From Atkinsonella hypoxylon (lineage: Eukaryota > Ascomycota > Sordariomycetes > Hypocreales > Clavicipitaceae): a stretch of 24,987 nucleotides of DNA. The position numbers and the translations under genes are program-made. This document shows, piece after piece, positions 21,150 through 24,987 of the stretch. Position 1 is the stretch's first letter. The number at the start of each line of letters is the position of its first letter. Below the pieces are notes generated by a model. It was not told where the DNA came from. It saw nothing but the letters and a program-made list of their open reading frames with translations, and did not search any database. The stretch spans positions 1 to 24,987 of the forward strand of contig JFHB01000322.1 in assembly GCA_000729835.1 (NCBI GenBank), read 5' to 3'.

Positions 21150-21464
21150 TGTTAGAATCGTTATAACTCTATTGTGCGATTCCAGCGCCTATATAGGTAG
21201 ATATAACTGCTAATTAGTTGCATCTATACACTAGTCTCTACTTACATTAGGGTTGCTAATACCCCTTAATTCCCCCTTAATATAACACTATACCTAAGGC
21301 ATATAAGGCATCCAACAGGGTATATAATATAGCCTCTTTTGCTAGTTAGATACAACTCCTAGATAACTGAATTTAAACCTCTTTGATGTAAATACTAGTG
21401 CACTAGTGAATTGGTTATAGGACCGACTCGAAGGAGTATAAATTAGACCCTTGGTCTGTCGACA
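21150..21464 (+). repeat. Copia family B 3' LTR
   Basis: This 315-bp LTR begins TGTTAGAATCG and ends CTGTCGACA. Its inner (left) half is more mutated than the 5' LTR. Its outer (right) half is less mutated, keeping GGACCGACTCGAAGG where the 5' LTR has only A and T changes. Confidence 0.92.
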
Positions 21465-21469
21465 ATAAT
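21465..21469. other. Target site duplication, right
   Basis: ATAAT directly after the 3' LTR is identical to 15169-15173. Confidence 0.85.
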
Positions 21470-21650
21470 AGTAGTAGATTTTCTATAGAAGAAACAGAAG
21501 AGGCTAGAAGTAGCTCTATAGAGGCTAGCTAGTTCTATAGGCTATAGAAATTTACTCTATAGGTAGTCTATTGCCCTTAGTGTAGTATTCTAGTGTTTAA
21601 CTATTAAAAGTAGCTAAATAATAGCCTAAGGGAATAGAAAGAGCAGTAGC
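21470..21650 (-). pseudogene. Possible upstream part of the frame split by copia B
   Basis: When one target duplication and the whole element are removed, the minus-strand frame of 15168-13500 continues in phase here with only TAA/TAG interruptions (readable pieces such as TTYRVNFYSL and LLLASSVSSIEN). The sequence is short and of low complexity, so continuity could be chance. Confidence 0.3.
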
Positions 21651-21959
21651 TATAATAGTATTAATAAATTTATAAAGATTTTATAATATATAAAGGTGTA
21701 AGAAAAAGGTTATATAGTAGAAAGTATAAAAATTTATAAAAGTAAAGGTAAATTTATAGAAAAAGTAGGTTAAAACAATAGTATATAGATTTATAGGTGT
21801 TTTCTTTTTAACCTTCTGTAATTCTATAATATAAGTTAATTTTAATAGTTCTAATAATAATAAATAAGGAAATAAAGAAAGAAATACTAAAGGATTTAAA
21901 TAATCTATTATATAATAAAGGAAATTAAGACTTATAAGGAAAAGAGTTAGTAGTAAGCT
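21651..21959. other. Unassigned A/T-rich stretch
   Basis: No supported gene. The plus strand is rich in A and G, with a pyrimidine run near 21800-21817 (TTTTCTTTTT). On the minus strand this run could be the polypurine tract of the neighbouring gypsy element, but no LTR could be recognised after it. Confidence 0.3.
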
Positions 21960-24900
21960 TTTGCTAGCTAATTTAGGGCTTTTTAGTAGGCTATATTACC
22001 TTTTTAATAATGCTAATACTCTTCTTTCTAATTTATAGAGTGCTTCTATAAATATTTATTTATAATTTTAAAAGTATTAACTTTAAGCTTATCTTTAGCA
22101 ATCTATTAGTTATCTTTAGTAAAGAACTCTTTCTATTATATAAGGAATTCTAAATGTAGCTTACTTAACTTACTATAGAAACGTTAGATTTAATAGGCAT
22201 AAATTTACTTAATTTCCTAATAGTTCTCTATACTAAACCTTTCTATTATAATTAGCAGTAGCAGTTACTCTTTTTAGTTAAAAGAGTTTTTACTCTATCT
22301 TAGCTTTTAAAAGTAAGCTACTAATACTACTAAGTATATATATAAATCTAGTAGAAAATCTAAGTAAAATAATAATAGGCTTACTTTTATAAGAACCTTA
22401 TATAGCTTTACTTATTAAAGAGACTATTTCTTTTTTAGCTTTTCTAGAAGTATATATCCTTAATATAATTATAGGTAGACTATATTCTTTACTTTAATAT
22501 TAATAGACTTATACTAGGCGTTATATTTAATTTTACTTAAGGTATTTACTATATTAATAGCTATTTCTGCCTTTTACTAGTATAGCTTCTAAAGTATAGC
22601 TATATTACTTATATCTATTCTATTACTAAGAACGTTATCTAATTAAATTAGATTAACAATAGTAGTTAGTTAGAAACTATATATAAGTTTATTAAGGGAA
22701 ATCTCTATATTAGCTACTACTGCATTATTAAGTTAGTGCTATAGTGCTAGAAGTATTATAGTCTATAGTGTATTTAGATTTATAACTATATAGTATTAAA
22801 CAGTAATAATAACTATTTAATTCTTCTATTTAGCTATTCTATTTATCTATAGGTAGTAAGCTGTAACTATAAGCAATTTACTTCTAATTTAGGTAAATAT
22901 ACTTCTCTAAATGTTAAAAATAAACTTTAGATCTTAGTTACTTATAATCTACTTAAAAAGGCCTTAGTTTAATAAATATAGTATTTATAAGAGTAGTTCT
23001 GCCTAAATTTCTACTGTATATATTATATACTTAAGTATAAGAATTATTTACTTACTAAATAGGCAATTTACTAGATATAGTAAGTTATAGAAGCTATATT
23101 TATCTTTTTACTATAGGGTGTTTATTAAGCTAACTTTAGGTATATTAGTAATAAAATTAAGTAAAATTATATAGAAAAGCGTTAAAACTAACTTTAATAA
23201 CCTTAATTTCTTTAGTAGCTTACTGCAGTTAATTACATTTTCTTTATAGGTATAGTAGTAAGCAATATAGGTTTAAATCTACTTATATATCTATAGAAAG
23301 TAAACTGCCTATAATTCTACTGCTATTCTATAGGCACTAAAATAGTTTTAATTATTATAGACTATTTTAAGGATAGATTCTATAACCTTTATAGATATAT
23401 ATAGTTAAAATAGGCCTTTTCTATTATAATAGTATAAAAGCCTATTGTTTTATAGAGCCTATTTATATAGTAGAATCCTTAGTCTTTATTATTAATTTTA
23501 CTAAGCTTACTTTTTATAAAAGTTCTTAATACCTTCTATAATTCTATTAAGCTTTAGATTAAAACTATAGCCTTAAATAATTTCCTCTTTTAAACCTTTA
23601 TCTAATACTACTATAGCGCTATATTCTTTAGTAAAAAATACACTTACATTAAGCTTATTAAATTCGCTATTATAAGCTTTCTTTTAGTATAAAACTATAA
23701 CTAGTAACCTAAAGAGCGCATTTAGCACTATATTTAGTACTTTTAGTATATAGAAAACTCTTAGGTTAAATTATAATAGATAATTAGCTACTTTAGCTAA
23801 TTTTAGGTTAGCTTTATCTAAATCTATTATAGTAAGTAAGGTATATTTAATAATTCCTTTTACTAATAAGTAGTTTATAATAATATTAATAGTGTAGTAG
23901 TTAAATTAAACTATTTTCTATAGCTTTTAAACACTCTATATAATTATAGCTACCTTTACTTTAGTTAATCTATAATATTTCTTTAGGTTAAAAGTATATC
24001 TTAAAAGAAAAAGAATTAGTTAAAGCTAGTTATTTTTAATATCTTTACTAAATATACTATAACTATTCTATTTACCTATAAGCTAAAAGATAAAGAGCCT
24101 AAATTCTTCCTTATAAGTATTAACTTTAAAGAATAAATACTTACTAAAGTTATAGTGCTATAGAATAGTGTTTTTATTAAGGTATACTTTTACCTCTTAA
24201 AATGCCTTTTTTTTCTTAGGTTTTAGTAAAAATATTACTTTTTAGGCTTTCTTTTAGTATATTAGTTTAGGTAAACTATTAGTTAAGCCTTTTTTATAAA
24301 GCTCTTATAGTAAAGTAGTCTTTTATTTCTATAGTAAGTAAATTTATATATTAAACTATAGAATACTTTTCTATAAAAAGCTAGCTATACTAATAAAGGT
24401 CTTTAAATTTATAAGATTTACTAAAAACTTAAGTTTTTAAAAAGCTTTTAGCTTATTATTTATATTAATAATTTTATTACTATTAACAATAAAACTTAAT
24501 AGCTAAATAGCTAAGTAGCTTATAAATAACTTCTTTATAGCTATTATTAACTTATTTTTCTTTAGAATTAATAAAACTATATTAAGGTATATAAGGTAGT
24601 TCTCTATAAAGTTAAAGAATATAATAATATTATTAATATAGATTTATATAAAATATTAATGCCTTTAAAATAATTAGTTTATATATTATTAAGTAAAAGC
24701 TAATATATTCTTAAAGCTTATAAGTGCTATATTTAATGCTTTTAATCCTTATTTTAATATTACTACTATATAAGATTAATATTCTTATCTTATAGAAAGC
24801 TAGTAGAAAAACCCTAATATATTAAAGAGTAAAAATATCTTTTTACTATATATATTTACTATAATATTTAATTAATCTAGTAAGAGGTATATATTTAGTA

Positions 24901-24987
24901 TTACTATACTATTAAGTAGCTTTATATTAACTATAACTTATTCTTTTCTTTCTATTAAGGTTTTAATCTACACTATAAAGGCTAAAT
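21960..24987 (-). pseudogene. Ty3/gypsy chromovirus pol remnant, cut by window edge
   Basis: Read from 24987 down: RT is entered near its start, with GFFY-stop-LSIR, LNIALISFKN and a YVDD box reduced to YINN at 24640-24629 (both Asp to Asn). Next come a connection region and RNase H near 24130-23950 (LFFKVNTYKEEF, where the Asp is now Asn; RLTKVKVAIII, where Glu is now Lys). A long integrase region follows. Its C-terminal module is recognisable near 22480-22340 (YNA-stop-YKSINIKVKN, then KLYKVLIKV, the GPF/Y-type segment). It ends in a chromodomain remnant near 22190-22055 (EFLI, KEFFTKDN and a IAKDKLKV-like tail). Order and chromodomain place it among chromoviruses, whose chromodomain targets integration to particular chromatin. 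Stops at Gln/Trp positions are present throughout. Gag and protease lie beyond the right edge. The 3' LTR was not identified. Confidence 0.82.

Larger units (their letters stand above)
15174..21464 (+). mobile_element. Copia element, family B, complete but inactive
   Basis: This 6,291-bp Ty1/copia element has two 315-bp LTRs in direct orientation, a degraded gag-pol between them and a perfect 5-bp target duplication. It therefore inserted as a full element and has not been rearranged. Its polyprotein type (CRKEG zinc-knuckle remnant, GPYKLL after the integrase core, QTDDT-type RT motif) is one common in filamentous fungi and differs from family A. It interrupts older sequence on the minus strand. 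Confidence 0.93.

Noticed and set aside
1..24987. Mitochondrial or bacterial origin suggested by low GC
   Set aside because: Ty1/copia and chromovirus polyproteins, LTRs and RIP-type transitions point to a fungal nuclear genome; no rRNA, tRNA set or bacterial gene was seen.

Overview
The window looks like a transposon graveyard from an AT-rich compartment of a filamentous ascomycete (Pezizomycotina) genome. It has no intact protein-coding gene. Reading frames that are clearly Ty1/copia and Ty3/gypsy polyproteins are broken every 10-20 codons by TAA or TAG. These stops sit where Gln (CAA/CAG) or Trp (TGG) is expected, and catalytic Asp/Glu codons have become Asn/Lys. Paired repeat copies differ almost only by C-to-T and G-to-A changes. 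This is the signature of repeat-induced point mutation (RIP), a genome defence of these fungi. The few short open frames are mostly antisense shadows or leftovers.

Layout, left to right. 1-483: one full and one partial copy of a 365-bp tandem repeat, with pol III-like A and B boxes on the minus strand (SINE-like). 484-3654: the 5' half of a copia element (family A) on the minus strand: LTR 2946-3654, a primer-binding site at 2935-2945, leader and gag, cut off at the protease motif. 3655-4588: a gypsy-type protease fragment (minus). 4589-5279: an orphan family A LTR (minus). 5280-12077: a second family A copia element on the plus strand with leader, full gag-pol (5882-11194), polypurine tract and 3' LTR (11384-12077), but no proper 5' LTR. 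The first 2.1 kb of this copy is an inverted repeat of 484-2589.

12078-12480 is unassigned. 12481-12947 holds two 217-bp LTR-like repeats with a 33-bp spacer. 12948-13500 is unassigned. 13500-15168 is an unrecognised degraded reading frame on the minus strand. 15174-21464 is a complete but dead copia element (family B) with 315-bp LTRs and a perfect 5-bp target duplication ATAAT. It split the older minus-strand sequence, which appears to resume at 21470. About 21960-24987 is a Ty3/gypsy chromovirus pol (minus), with RT, RNase H, integrase and chromodomain, running off the right edge.

These sequences no longer work together. Their value is as a record of nested insertion, rearrangement and mutation. 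The most useful observations are the sequence context of the mutations (C mutated mainly after a pyrimidine), the way mutation load switches between paired LTRs, a copia primer site matching half of initiator tRNA-Met, and the unidentified minus-strand frame. I did not find a new functional system.
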